Source of the DNA: Clostridia bacterium
Lineage (GTDB): Bacteria > Bacillota > Clostridia > UMGS1883 > UMGS1540
Assembly (NCBI GenBank): GCA_017442155.1
Contig: JAFSAU010000016.1
Coordinates: 1-64,000, forward strand
DNA: 64,000 nt
Direction: 5' to 3'
Shown here: positions 1 through 8,667 of the stretch, piece by piece
Position numbering within the stretch: position 1 is the first letter of the stretch
How the letters are laid out: each line of letters begins with the position of its first letter
Notes under the pieces: generated by a model
Seen by the model: only the letters and a program-made list of their open reading frames with translations
Database searches by the model: none
What the model was told of the DNA's origin: nothing
Made by a program: the position numbers and the translations under genes

Positions 1-9
1 ACCCGCGGG

Positions 10-132
10 ACCCATTTATGGGTAACAAGTAACAATTGCGTGGCTGGCAGGCCAATAAAAAGACGCACTTGTGCGTTGCCAGTAATATTAGGGCTTTGCC
101 CGAAAATGAAATACCCCCCGTTCCACGGGGGG
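10..132. repeat. Cluster of four stem-loops at the left edge
   Basis: The non-coding left edge holds four perfect or near-perfect stems in about 120 bases: ACCCAT/ATGGGT at 10-23; CTGGCA (44-49) with TGCCAG (77-82), enclosing ACGCAC/GTGCGT at 63-76; GGGC/GCCC at 91-101; and CCCCCCGT/ACGGGGGG at 114-132. I see no gene here. The density of palindromes suggests a dispersed intergenic repeat, but only one copy was noticed in this window, so that is inference. Confidence 0.35.
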
Positions 133-140
133 ATATTTAT
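110..140 (-). terminator. Probable terminator after mltG
   Basis: An 8-bp G/C-only stem (114-121 with 125-132, 3-base loop) lies just beyond the mltG stop on the minus strand. On that strand it is followed by TATTTCATTTTC, a weak U-tract, so it probably ends the nine-gene minus-strand operon. Confidence 0.5.
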
Positions 141-165
141 TGTGTATATTCCATTGAAACCCATA

Positions 166-1131
166 CTATCGGGCTATCGCCTCTAAATGTTCTGTATACG
201 TTTCAGAAAACGTATGACCGCCGGTGCCGTCCGCAACGAAAAACAGGTAGTCCGTTTCAGCCGGAAACAAAGCCGCTGAAAGGCTTTCCTCACCTGGAGA
301 AGCAATGGGTGCCGGGGGAAGACCCATATGTAGATATGTGTTGTAAGGCGATTCAATTTTTGTATCTGCAATTGACAGCACATCCTTGCGCTCCTGCAGA
401 ATGTATTGCACCGTAGCACAAGATTCCAGCCGCATACCCGCGGATAGCCGATTATGAAACACGGAGGCCACCATATTACGTTCTGTATCCAGTGCCGCCT
501 CCCGCTCCACAATAGAAGCCAGTGTCAAAGCCTCATGGAAGGTCATCCCCAGTGCTTCGACCCGGTCTGTATTTTCCTTCGTCATCATTTTTTGGGAAAA
601 AGCAGTCACCATTGCAGCGACTATGCTGTCAGCATCTGCACCCGCCTGAAAGGTATAAGTAGCAGGAAAGAGGTATCCTTCAATATTCCCGTTCTCCGGT
701 AAAAAATCAAACTTTCCACAGGCCTCTTTACAAGCGGTTGAAAATCCTTCAGCTGTGACAACACCGGCCTCCTCTAACAGAAGACCGATTTCTCGTGCTT
801 CATATCCTTCCGGCACAGTCACGGTGACAGAATTTTCCAGTGGAACATCGCGCCGCAGTTCCTGGAGGGCTTTTTCATAGCCCATGTACCGGGTGAAAGT
901 ATGCACACCGGCCCGAAGATGCTCCGCGTCATCCTTTGCGTATTGAAGAAAAAGCTTTGGAAAAAAGACAACCCGGTTTTCCTTTAAAAGCTGTGCAATT
1001 TCTGCAGCACCGGTGCCTTGCGGAATGGAGATTGTCACTGTTTTTCCTCCGATACCGTATCTGTCCAGAAAGACGAAAGCAGATGTAAGGATAAGTATAC
1101 CGATTAAAACAAAACAAAGTCTTTTTTTCAT
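166..1131 (-). CDS. mltG: Endolytic murein transglycosylase MltG (YceG-like)
   Basis: The 321-residue protein cleaves nascent peptidoglycan strands at the outer face of the membrane and is thought to set glycan strand length. Residues 4-22 form a single N-terminal membrane anchor. The YceG/MltG domain follows, with the catalytic glutamate in LASIVEREA and the conserved ESPYNTY and GLPPAPIASPG segments near the C-terminus. It is the last gene of a nine-gene minus-strand run, and its ATG overlaps the TGA of the upstream cyclo-ligase gene (ATGA). Length and motifs are normal for a Gram-positive MltG. Confidence 0.95.
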   Translation of the reverse strand: MKKRLCFVLIGILILTSAFVFLDRYGIGGKTVTISIPQGTGAAEIAQLLKENRVVFFPKLFLQYAKDDAEHLRAGVHTFTRYMGYEKALQELRRDVPLENSVTVTVPEGYEAREIGLLLEEAGVVTAEGFSTACKEACGKFDFLPENGNIEGYLFPATYTFQAGADADSIVAAMVTAFSQKMMTKENTDRVEALGMTFHEALTLASIVEREAALDTERNMVASVFHNRLSAGMRLESCATVQYILQERKDVLSIADTKIESPYNTYLHMGLPPAPIASPGEESLSAALFPAETDYLFFVADGTGGHTFSETYTEHLEAIAR

Positions 1132-1655
1132 ACATACGCGCCTTCTTCTGTTAGAATTATATCAAGCGACCGGTCGTGCGCCTGTGTCGGAATCTCCGGC
1201 ACAATTTGGCAGGAAAACGCCAGTCCGACAGTCACTGCACGGTATTTTGCCAGGAAACGGTCGTAATACCCTTTTCCGTACCCAATCCGATTTTTCTTTT
1301 TGTCAAACACCACACCCGGAACAAAAATCAGGTCCACATTTTCTGTCTTTGCGCCTACCGGCTCCCATATGCCGAAAGCACCACGCACAAGCCCGTCTGC
1401 TCCCAGCCATGCCGCCTCCATCTCGGTACCGCTTAGCACACGCGGGGCGGCAATTTTTTTGCCGGACCGATGACAGAGAGCCAAAAGCCGGGAAGTATCC
1501 ACTTCGCTACCGGTCGATAAATATACCATGACAGAGGAAGCGGCTGTAAAGACTTCCAGTTCCGCGGCGCGTTCGCAGATTTCTGCCGAAAGGGAAGTGG
1601 AGAAAGCCATGCGCCGTCGGCTGAGAATTTTCTTCCGAAGTGCCTCTTTACACAT
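1128..1655 (-). CDS. 5-formyltetrahydrofolate cyclo-ligase
   Basis: This enzyme (YgfA/Fau, YqgN in Bacillus) converts 5-formyl-THF to 5,10-methenyl-THF with ATP, recycling a folate by-product in the cytosol. The C-terminal family signature GYGKGYYDRFL is intact. I chose the ATG at 1655, giving 175 residues beginning MCKEALRKK, because an upstream start at 1733 would lie deep inside the DJ-1 gene. The chosen start overlaps the DJ-1 stop by 8 bases and the stop overlaps mltG as ATGA, so translation is probably coupled. Confidence 0.93.
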   Translation of the reverse strand: MCKEALRKKILSRRRMAFSTSLSAEICERAAELEVFTAASSVMVYLSTGSEVDTSRLLALCHRSGKKIAAPRVLSGTEMEAAWLGADGLVRGAFGIWEPVGAKTENVDLIFVPGVVFDKKKNRIGYGKGYYDRFLAKYRAVTVGLAFSCQIVPEIPTQAHDRSLDIILTEEGAYV

Positions 1656-2178
1656 ATAGCATCGACTCTCTGACGGCTTTTGCATCTTTGCCCGCACTTT
1701 CGATAATTGCAAATGCAAAGTCAGCCGCAACACCTGCAGCCTGTCCCGTGATGATGTTGCCGTCTACGCATATCTTGTCGCCTAAAACAGCACCTGCAAG
1801 GTATTTCTCAAAACCGGGATAACAAGTGGCTTTCTTACCTGAAAGCAGCCCCTTCTTGCCTAAAATGGAGGGGGCGGCACAGATTGCCGCAATCAAAAGC
1901 CCGTTTTCGGCGGCGAAATCAAGAAGCTGCATTACACCGTCGCTTGCTTCCAGATTCGGTGTTCCCGGAATTCCACCCGGTAAAATCATGCCCCGCATTT
2001 TATCCGGCTCCACATTCTCCAGCGGAATGTCAGCTTCTACCTGTATGCCGTGTGCGCCGGACACGGTTTGCCCGGTTACAGCGACAGTCAGCACCGGGAT
2101 GTCTGCCCGACGTAGAATATCAACCGTCGCCAGTGCTTCAATTTCTTCAAATCCGTCAGCTAAAAAGAGATAAAACAT
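1648..2178 (-). CDS. DJ-1/PfpI family protein
   Basis: The 176-residue protein belongs to the DJ-1/ThiJ/PfpI class of flavodoxin-like proteins, which includes glyoxalases, deglycases and chaperones. The nucleophile-elbow cysteine is visible in AAICAAPSILG, and the N-terminal DGFEEIEA motif carries the glutamate that contacts that cysteine. The ATG at 2178 gives the usual short N-terminus (MFYLFLADGFEE), sits about 6 bases after AGGGTGG, and overlaps the GNAT stop as TAATG. A GTG start at 2187 is possible but less typical. The substrate cannot be told from sequence. Confidence 0.9.
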   Translation of the reverse strand: MFYLFLADGFEEIEALATVDILRRADIPVLTVAVTGQTVSGAHGIQVEADIPLENVEPDKMRGMILPGGIPGTPNLEASDGVMQLLDFAAENGLLIAAICAAPSILGKKGLLSGKKATCYPGFEKYLAGAVLGDKICVDGNIITGQAAGVAADFAFAIIESAGKDAKAVRESMLYV

Positions 2179-3050
2179 TAAAACCACCCTACCATATTTA
2201 TATAATTTTCCATGCTATCTGTAAAATTTACCGGTCTTAGCTTTTTTGCCATCGCATGGAGACGGCGATTTTCAAAAACAGAGGTGTCACATAAAAGCTT
2301 CCGCGCGGTCCCGTCTGCCGGCAGACGGAGGCAAAAACTTTCCGCCTCCTTTTGTTTGAGAATAAATCCTAAAATACGGCGGAATGCCTCTTCGTTGCGC
2401 CAGGCACACTCATAGCCTTGCAAAACACCGTTTTTCAAAGAGAAAAGTATATACCCGGCATCGTTGTCGAGCACGTAGCATTCGGCGTCGCATAGCGGAA
2501 AAATTTCATCAGTGAATCTTTTTTCGTCCCTGGAAAGAAAAAGCGAAAACTGTTTTGTAAAACATGTATATGCTTTTACGGGAGGCTCTGCCGCTGGAAT
2601 GAGAGAGGTATCCGTCAGTGCGAAAGGGGAAAGAGCACTTGACGGACCTGAAATTTCGGAAAGCCAGCTAAGTCCGGAATAGCCCATACTGCGGTAAACT
2701 GCGGCTGTCACGGGTACAAGAAATGAAACGGCAATGCCTGTTTCGCACATGTGTTTTTCCGCAAATTCTATCATGCGCGAGGCTACGCCTCTTTTTCTGT
2801 ACTGTGGTGATACATCCACGCCGCCGATGTACATACCGGGAATTTCTTGCCCTTCCATACAAAACGTATGGGGGAAAAGCTGCAGACTTCCGATGATTTG
2901 CCCGTCGTATCGTGCTACCACTGTACTCTCCGGCTTATACAGATGGTCGAAAAAAACGTCCGTATATTCAGGCGGATCCCCAAAACAGATATCCCAAAGG
3001 GAACGCACAGCCGTCTTGTCTTTGTTTCCTGCAAAAGAAACTTCCATCAT
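2178..3050 (-). CDS. GNAT family N-acetyltransferase
   Basis: The 290-residue protein has an N-terminal GNAT fold with the acetyl-CoA pyrophosphate-binding signature VSPQYRKRGVASRM. A second degenerate half follows, as in Eis-like two-domain acetyltransferases. The acceptor is unknown. ATGs at 3050 and 3047 are both usable behind GGAGG; the second has the more typical spacing. The start overlaps the upstream DUF2156 gene by 4 bases, placing it firmly in the operon. Confidence 0.85.
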   Translation of the reverse strand: MMEVSFAGNKDKTAVRSLWDICFGDPPEYTDVFFDHLYKPESTVVARYDGQIIGSLQLFPHTFCMEGQEIPGMYIGGVDVSPQYRKRGVASRMIEFAEKHMCETGIAVSFLVPVTAAVYRSMGYSGLSWLSEISGPSSALSPFALTDTSLIPAAEPPVKAYTCFTKQFSLFLSRDEKRFTDEIFPLCDAECYVLDNDAGYILFSLKNGVLQGYECAWRNEEAFRRILGFILKQKEAESFCLRLPADGTARKLLCDTSVFENRRLHAMAKKLRPVNFTDSMENYINMVGWF

Positions 3051-3910
3051 ACAGCCTCCGTTACCGTGAATTTCTCCACAAGAAAAACCGGACGGTAGGA
3101 AAGCTTGGCGCGGCGCAGGCCTTCGATGCCCATGTCTTCCTCACGGTTAATATATTTTGTCTGTGCAAAATAATTTTCTACAAAAAGCTGATTAGTGGCC
3201 GCGTAGGCTCCGGTAAAGTCGGTGTCGGCCTTTTCCAGATGAATCAGGGCTGTATCGTCCCGAATCAGCTCTCCTGCGGTAACCCCTGCAAGGGATCCAC
3301 CGGCATATAAAAGCATACCGGTAAGACCTAAGTCAAAAAACGAATCAAAGAGTCGTTCCATCGCCAGCGTTTCTTCAGCGGAATTGCAGCGTGTAAGAAC
3401 AAAATGCCGTGCCCGGTCAATGTTTTCAGCTGTTATGTCCATAATTTCTGAAGTGTATGCGGCCTTGAAAGCATTTACATGGTTGCGTTTTCCATGCAGT
3501 TTTTTTCCGGACAAAGTGCGCAGAGATTCGGTTTCATACACATATTCTGCGCTGTTTCGGGATTCTTGTACTGTCAGTTTTCCCGGAAAAAGAGACTCCA
3601 TCACCTCAACATCCTCCCGTTGCAGCCAGTGCAGGGAAAAAGGGATGCCAAGGTCGTGACACCGCTCATATAGCTTTTTCAAAAATGCAGCTTTATCACC
3701 ACTGCCTACCGGCATCATATAGTAGGGAACACCCTCCCGGTTTTTTCCCTGCATACATAAAATGTCATTTTCTATACAAAGCTCTGTGTGAAAGCTTGGT
3801 GCCCAGACATAGGGCGTTGTGAAGCTTACGTCCGAGGACATGCGGCAGGCCACACGGTATTGTTTTGTGTATTCTTGCTTGTCTGAAAGCTCAATCGGAT
3901 GAAATTCCAT
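3047..3910 (-). CDS. DUF2156 (lysyltransferase-C-like) protein
   Basis: The 287-residue soluble protein resembles the DUF2156 family, the acyltransferase-fold catalytic part of MprF-type phosphatidylglycerol lysyltransferases, here without membrane segments. Recognisable parts are the N-terminal HPIELSD and SFTTPYVW segments, GKRNHVNAFKA in the middle, and EDMGIEGLRRAK near the end. Stand-alone members are common in Clostridia and their substrate is unknown. The gene overlaps tmk by 20 bases and the GNAT gene by 4; two adjacent acyltransferase-fold genes may act together, but that is inference. Confidence 0.8.
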   Translation of the reverse strand: MEFHPIELSDKQEYTKQYRVACRMSSDVSFTTPYVWAPSFHTELCIENDILCMQGKNREGVPYYMMPVGSGDKAAFLKKLYERCHDLGIPFSLHWLQREDVEVMESLFPGKLTVQESRNSAEYVYETESLRTLSGKKLHGKRNHVNAFKAAYTSEIMDITAENIDRARHFVLTRCNSAEETLAMERLFDSFFDLGLTGMLLYAGGSLAGVTAGELIRDDTALIHLEKADTDFTGAYAATNQLFVENYFAQTKYINREEDMGIEGLRRAKLSYRPVFLVEKFTVTEAV

Positions 3911-4571
3911 TTAACACACCTTCTGTAATCGTTGCAATTTCCCGGTGTATATCATCAATACTGCGGATTTCGCCGTTTTTAACACAGGAAATAAATTGCC
4001 AGTTATATTTTTTTGCCACATAAACGGCGTTGTCGTAGGCCTTCTGCAGATGCGAACGATCCCGTTCGTGGATGTCCTTTGTCTGCTCGCCGGAAAATTT
4101 ATTTGCCCGCTCTGCCATCAGCTTTTCTGCGTACTGCGGGGGCATATCAAGAAAGAAAACCAAATCCGGTACGGGAAGCCCCATTTTATTGTATTCCAAA
4201 TCAAAAATCCACTCTAAAAAAGCGTCCTTTTCAGCCGTCGTAGTGAGCTTTGCGGCCTGGTGCACCATGTTAGAGGTGGTGTAGCGGTCACAGATTACAG
4301 TGCCTCCTGCGTGCAGAAATGTACTCCATTTTGTTTTATAGGAAGCAAAACGGTCGGCGGCATAAAATGTGGAAGCCGCATAGGGCGAAACGGCATCGGC
4401 TGTTTCACCGAATGCACCGGATAAATACATCTTTACGAGAGCGGAGGATTCGCTTTTGTAATCCGGAAACGTAATCTGCTTTGTATCGGTTTTTTTTGAG
4501 AGGTAGTCGAAAAGCCGCGCGGTCTGCGTCTGCTTTCCGCTTGAATCCACACCTTCCAGTACAATCAGCAT
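3891..4571 (-). CDS. tmk: Thymidylate kinase
   Basis: The 226-residue protein phosphorylates dTMP to dTDP. The P-loop is GVDSSGKQT near the N-terminus, the DRY motif lies in [10 protein letters not shown], and a LID-like region follows [10 protein letters not shown]. Its P-loop carries DSSGKQ rather than the common EGSGKS/T, a variant I associate with a clostridial subgroup. It directly follows thyX with a 7-base overlap, so dTMP synthesis and its phosphorylation are coupled. Another deoxynucleoside monophosphate kinase is possible, but the neighbour supports tmk. Confidence 0.88.
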   Translation of the reverse strand: MLIVLEGVDSSGKQTQTARLFDYLSKKTDTKQITFPDYKSESSALVKMYLSGAFGETADAVSPYAASTFYAADRFASYKTKWSTFLHAGGTVICDRYTTSNMVHQAAKLTTTAEKDAFLEWIFDLEYNKMGLPVPDLVFFLDMPPQYAEKLMAERANKFSGEQTKDIHERDRSHLQKAYDNAVYVAKKYNWQFISCVKNGEIRSIDDIHREIATITEGVLNGISSD

Positions 4572-5335
4572 GTTTCTGCCCCCTTGTACGCGGCCCGCTT
4601 CTCTTTTACCTTCCCGCAGGACATTTTACCCTCGGGACAGCTTCCGTATACACACGGCGGGGCACAGCGGCCAAAAAGCGTGGGTGCAACTTCTTTTACA
4701 AGACGAAGCATTTCTTCTGCCATGGCCCGGATTTCCCATTGTGCACGCTCACAGAGCCGATGAGCAAAGAAGTTGTGCAGACTTCTGGCATTAAATGTAG
4801 CCATCAGCTTTGTTTCGCAGGCATTGGGCAGGACGTAGCGGGCGTCCTCAATGGCTTTTTTCTGCGCCTTTGTTTTGGCAGATTTTTCATCGTCGCCGTT
4901 TTTCAGCATATCTGCAAAATGTTTGTTGAACAAAATTTCTGTCAGTGCATCGTAATCCTCCTGGTCCCGCTGCATTGCCGCCAGATAAATTTCCTTTGCC
5001 TGTTCATTCTTCTCGATTTCCGGTGGAATTACAAAGGTAAACGCACCTTCCGTAACATATCTCTGGCTTTTTACGCTGTAGCTTGCAATGCGGTGGCGTG
5101 TCAGCTGTGCCAGAAGAGAGCGGCTCACCCCCTCAATCCCGAAGGTGAAGCTGACGTGTTCAATGGGACTTTCATGACCGATAGAAGAAAGCATCTGCAA
5201 AAATTTTTCCGTTTTCTCTGCATCCAGTTTGTCCATAACCTCCGTGATGCCGGCACTGGAATAACAGAGCTTTGCCGCCGCGGCAACAAGCTGCTCGGCG
5301 TTCGGGGTGTACTGTAATAATTGTACTTTTAACAT
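4565..5335 (-). CDS. thyX: FAD-dependent thymidylate synthase ThyX
   Basis: ThyX makes dTMP from dUMP with methylene-THF and flavin, replacing ThyA. The family signature RHR-x7-S is present as R80-H81-R82 through S90, followed by QRY. The C-terminal [12 protein letters not shown] segment is also typical. The start at 5335 (MLKVQLLQ) is favoured by AAAGGATG just upstream and gives 256 residues; the longer reading frame would run into the upstream gene. The protein ends in a Cys-containing tail ([18 protein letters not shown]) often seen in clostridial ThyX. Confidence 0.96.
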   Translation of the reverse strand: MLKVQLLQYTPNAEQLVAAAAKLCYSSAGITEVMDKLDAEKTEKFLQMLSSIGHESPIEHVSFTFGIEGVSRSLLAQLTRHRIASYSVKSQRYVTEGAFTFVIPPEIEKNEQAKEIYLAAMQRDQEDYDALTEILFNKHFADMLKNGDDEKSAKTKAQKKAIEDARYVLPNACETKLMATFNARSLHNFFAHRLCERAQWEIRAMAEEMLRLVKEVAPTLFGRCAPPCVYGSCPEGKMSCGKVKEKRAAYKGAETC

Positions 5336-5340
5336 GGAAA

Positions 5341-6081
5341 TCATCCTTTCTGCATTTTTCCGTGGAACAGAATTGTAATTACGAAACGGGGGAGGTCCAT
5401 CATCCTTCCCAGACGTGAGGGTTGTTTCAGAAGTCGGTAAAACCATTCTAAATTCAATTTGCGGAAAAAGGCAGGTGCGCGCTTGACAGTCCCGGCAAAC
5501 ACGTCCAGGCTCCCGCCTGCACCGATAAGGACCTTTGCACCCGTTTTATCTTTGTTCTGATCAATCCAGATTTCCTGCTTGGGCGCACCAAGACAAACAA
5601 GAACAATGTCCGCACCGCTTGCCGCGATTTCTCCGGCAACATGGTCCGTATTCTGATGATAGCCGTGGGTTGTACCTGCAATCACAATACCGGGATAGAG
5701 CTCCTGTATTTTTTCAGCCGCCGTCTCTGCCACGCCCGGCTTTCCGCCGAAAAGGTAAAGCTTTTTCCCGGTTTCCCCCGCATAGGCAAGAAGGGCACAG
5801 GAAAGGTCGTACCCGGCTACGCGCTCCGCTACGGGCTTGCCCACGATTCTGGAGCCGTACACCACACCGATTCCGTCCGGTACAACCATGTCGGCCCGGT
5901 TTAAAACGGCAGTGTATTCTGCACTGCGATATGCTTTCATGATAATTTCAGGGTTCGGTGTATAGATGGCGTGTGCCCGGTCTGTCCCCAGAAAATCCCT
6001 CGCTGTTTCCAGCGCGTCCGGGAAGCTTGCCCGGTCAACCATAACGCCTAAAATATCAACCGTATCACGCTTTCTTTCCAT
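5341..6081 (-). CDS. WecG/TagA/CpsF family glycosyltransferase
   Basis: The 246-residue GT26-family enzyme probably transfers N-acetylmannosamine or a related sugar to a polyprenyl-linked acceptor for wall polymer or capsule synthesis at the inner membrane face. Typical motifs are [31 protein letters not shown] and the C-terminal [20 protein letters not shown] placed before the ATG at 6081 supports that start, overlapping mtaB by 17 bases. Its polymer product is unknown, since no other wall-teichoic-acid genes are in view. Confidence 0.9.
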   Translation of the reverse strand: MERKRDTVDILGVMVDRASFPDALETARDFLGTDRAHAIYTPNPEIIMKAYRSAEYTAVLNRADMVVPDGIGVVYGSRIVGKPVAERVAGYDLSCALLAYAGETGKKLYLFGGKPGVAETAAEKIQELYPGIVIAGTTHGYHQNTDHVAGEIAASGADIVLVCLGAPKQEIWIDQNKDKTGAKVLIGAGGSLDVFAGTVKRAPAFFRKLNLEWFYRLLKQPSRLGRMMDLPRFVITILFHGKMQKG

Positions 6082-7354
6082 ACAGTATCTCTCCTTTACA
6101 ATCATATATTAAAACGGGTAAAATTTTACCTGCAAGATTTTCCTTTTCGGTCGCTTCGGGAACTTCTACGCGAAGGAAATGCGGTGTAAAGCCCGAAGGC
6201 TTGTCTGTACCGTGCTCGAACAAAACGGGCTGCTTGCTTCCCACAAAACGGGCGGCAAAAGAATGTCTGAGTGCCGCGGCTTTTTGTATTAGTTCTCTTG
6301 CGCGTGCTTCTCGGATACCACGCGGCACCTGGTTTTCCATTTTGGCCGCCGCCGTTCCCTTCCGTACAGAGTAGGGGAATACGTGTATGCCACAAAGCCC
6401 TGCGGTTTCTGTAAAGGCCATCGTCTCCGCAAATTCTTCCTCTGTCTCACCGGGGAAACCCGTAATAATGTCTGTTGTTATGGAGGTGTCGGGACGAATA
6501 TCCCGTAGCTTTTGGGTAACGGCTGCATATTCCTCCGGTGTATACCGTCTGTTCATCCGGCGGAGAACGGAGGAAGAGCCGCTTTGCAGGGAAATATGAA
6601 AGTGCGGACAAAGCTTATCCGTTTCCCGGTAGGTTTTCAGAAGTGATTCGTCGAAAGCGATGGGGTCGATAGAACTGAGACGAATTCGCTCAATACCGTC
6701 AATTTCAGCAACACGGCGGATGATTTCACTCAAAGTTGTGTCCGTACCCCGTCCAAAGGATGCGACATGAATCCCGGTCAGAACAACCTCGCGGAACCCT
6801 TTTTCGCCAAGCAAACGTATTTCAGTTAAAATATCTTCAGGCGCACGGCTTCGCACCCGTCCCCGAACATAGGGGATGATGCAGTAACTGCAAAACCGGT
6901 CGCATCCATCCTGGATTTTTACAAAAGCACGGTCCCGGTCCTCGAACGTATTCACCTTCATTTCGCGGTACTCCGTAATCCGGGAGATATCGTCTACAAG
7001 TATGGGCATACGGGATGCGTTTTTTACGGCCTCTACAATTTCCTGCTTCCGGCTTACGCCAAGAACTAAATCCACCTCGGGCATTGCCGAAAGAACATCC
7101 GCAGAGGACTGCGCCATGCAACCTACCGCGGCTACGGTGGCCTTCGGGTTTTTACCCTTGGCCCGCCGCAGAATCTGACGGCATTTCCGTTCGCTTTCTG
7201 CAGTGACCGTGCAGGTATTTATCACATATACGTCTGCCGCCGTGTCAAAGGGGACAATTTTGTAGTTTTCTTTTTCAAAAAGTGCCTCCATCGCCGCCGT
7301 TTCGTACTGATTCACCCGACAGCCTAATGTGTAAAAAGCAACTGTTTTTTCCAT
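6065..7354 (-). CDS. mtaB: tRNA t6A37 methylthiotransferase MtaB
   Basis: This radical-SAM enzyme converts t6A37 to ms2t6A37 in tRNAs reading ANN codons. The N-terminal UPF0004 domain supplies cluster ligands C12, C48 and C79. The radical-SAM CxxxCxxC is C151, C155 and C158 (CDRFCSYC), and a C-terminal TRAM-like segment closes the 429-residue protein. AAGGAAACACC precedes the ATG. It is the first gene of the minus-strand operon and lies just downstream of a good sigma-A promoter at 7385-7413. Confidence 0.96.
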   Translation of the reverse strand: MEKTVAFYTLGCRVNQYETAAMEALFEKENYKIVPFDTAADVYVINTCTVTAESERKCRQILRRAKGKNPKATVAAVGCMAQSSADVLSAMPEVDLVLGVSRKQEIVEAVKNASRMPILVDDISRITEYREMKVNTFEDRDRAFVKIQDGCDRFCSYCIIPYVRGRVRSRAPEDILTEIRLLGEKGFREVVLTGIHVASFGRGTDTTLSEIIRRVAEIDGIERIRLSSIDPIAFDESLLKTYRETDKLCPHFHISLQSGSSSVLRRMNRRYTPEEYAAVTQKLRDIRPDTSITTDIITGFPGETEEEFAETMAFTETAGLCGIHVFPYSVRKGTAAAKMENQVPRGIREARARELIQKAAALRHSFAARFVGSKQPVLFEHGTDKPSGFTPHFLRVEVPEATEKENLAGKILPVLIYDCKGEILYGKKA

Positions 7355-7384
7355 GGTGTTTCCTTAATTTTCAAATTTTATATT

Positions 7385-7413
7385 ATTGTATCATATTCCC
7401 TGCATAAAGTCAA
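7385..7413 (-). promoter_or_regulatory. Sigma-A promoter for the mtaB-mltG operon
   Basis: On the minus strand TTGACT (7408-7413) and TACAAT (7385-7390) are separated by 17 bases, about 30 bases upstream of the mtaB ATG. No further promoter or internal terminator of this quality was seen within the nine overlapping genes. Confidence 0.7.
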
Positions 7414-7503
7414 ACCCAAAAAGCGGATATTTGGAAAGTTTACGAATTTGAGCGTTTTCTGATAGGAAAAAGGCTTTTTTTGCTAACACCTTGAAACGGA
7501 ACA

Positions 7504-7512
7504 TGCTATAAT
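7504..7512 (+). promoter_or_regulatory. Extended -10 promoter for the oxidoreductase gene
   Basis: TGCTATAAT is a perfect extended -10 element, 45 bases before the ATG at 7558. No matching -35 hexamer is seen at 16-18 bases, which fits extended -10 promoters. Confidence 0.55.
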
Positions 7513-7557
7513 ATATGTAAAAGCATCTTTGAAAAAAGCGAAAGGAAGAAAACGAAA

Positions 7558-8607
7558 ATGGAAAATAAGATAAGACTGGGAATTATCGGATGCGGCGCAA
7601 TGACCCGTACACATTCCAAAGGATTCGGGTCAGAGGAATTAAACGAAAAAATGGTGATCACGGCGGTGTGCGATGTGGACGAAGAACGTCTGCAAACGGC
7701 CAAGGAGGTATCGGGTGCGGCGTTTGCCACAACAGATTACCGGAAGATGGTGGACTATGTTGATGCGGTACTGGTTTCACTTCCCCACGATTTACATTAC
7801 AGTGTCGGTGTATTTTTTGCCAGAAACAAAAAACATATTTTAATGGAAAAGCCGCTTTGCAACACAGAAGCAGAATGTGAAAACCTGATTCGGATTTGCG
7901 AAGAAGAAAAGGTAGTGCTGATGTGTGCATATCCGGTTCGTCATTGGCCTGAAATCGTGAAAATGAAGGAAATAGCAGATAGCAAAAAGTACGGTGAAAT
8001 TCTGCAGATGTCCATCTGGACGGAACAGTATACAAAATATGCCGAGGATTCCTGGGGTGCGTCAGCCCGGCTCGGTGGCGGTCAGTTTTTCAGCCATGGA
8101 TGTCATTATGTAGATCTTCTGCTGTGGTTTTTGGGTGAGCCGGATTATGGTACACATATCGGTAGCCGTAAATTCTGTCCCTGGCTGCTGGAAGAAGGAA
8201 CAAGTAACGTGGTTATCGCGTTCAAAAACGGTGCGATGGGGTATCATTTTGGTACCTGGGTGGCAAAGGGAACAAAAATGGGATATGATTTCCAGATTCA
8301 TTTTGAGAATGCACTGGTCAGCTACAGCCGCATAACCGGAAAGCTGGAGATTCGGGAAGGCATGGATAAGGGAGCAGAAGAGGTGTTCAGTTCGCAGAAG
8401 ATTACGGAAATCTCCCAGAACGAAAATCCGTACGATAAGAAAACGCATCTGGAGATTCTGCACTTCATTGAGTGTATTACGGAAAATAAGGAACCGGTAA
8501 CAAATGCTCGTGATGCTCTGCAGGGACTTCGTGTCGTCTGGAAACTCTATGATGCAGAAAAGCATAGAACGATGGCGGATTTATCCGGTCTCGGCCTTTC
8601 AAAGTAA
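7558..8607 (+). CDS. Gfo/Idh/MocA family oxidoreductase
   Basis: The 349-residue NAD(P)-dependent sugar or cyclitol dehydrogenase has an N-terminal Rossmann fold (LGIIGCGAMTRTHSKGF), the EKPLCNTEAE segment carrying the conserved lysine, and a C-terminal alpha/beta domain with GGGQFFSHGCHYVDLLLW, where the catalytic histidine is expected. It is a monocistronic plus-strand gene bounded by its own promoter and a terminator. The AraC-type regulator facing it may respond to its substrate. The substrate itself cannot be read from sequence. Confidence 0.9.
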   Translation: MENKIRLGIIGCGAMTRTHSKGFGSEELNEKMVITAVCDVDEERLQTAKEVSGAAFATTDYRKMVDYVDAVLVSLPHDLHYSVGVFFARNKKHILMEKPLCNTEAECENLIRICEEEKVVLMCAYPVRHWPEIVKMKEIADSKKYGEILQMSIWTEQYTKYAEDSWGASARLGGGQFFSHGCHYVDLLLWFLGEPDYGTHIGSRKFCPWLLEEGTSNVVIAFKNGAMGYHFGTWVAKGTKMGYDFQIHFENALVSYSRITGKLEIREGMDKGAEEVFSSQKITEISQNENPYDKKTHLEILHFIECITENKEPVTNARDALQGLRVVWKLYDAEKHRTMADLSGLGLSK

Positions 8608-8621
8608 AAGAACATAAAATT

Positions 8622-8656
8622 ATGGAGTGTAAAACCCGGTTTTACACTCCATTTTT
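8622..8656. terminator. Bidirectional terminator between convergent genes
   Basis: A 15-bp perfect stem (ATGGAGTGTAAAACC and its complement) with a one-base loop is followed by TTTTTG on the plus strand and by an A/T-rich tract on the minus strand. It can serve both the oxidoreductase and the AraC gene. Confidence 0.85.
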
Positions 8657-8667
8657 GTCATCCCTAT

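Noticed and set aside
36-416. Plus-strand 126-codon open frame at the left edge
   Set aside because: It crosses the stem-loop cluster, the mltG terminator and antisense mltG sequence, and has no ribosome binding site or family.
4481-5317. A 278-codon plus-strand open frame
   Set aside because: It is antisense to thyX and tmk, which have clear motifs and operon spacing.
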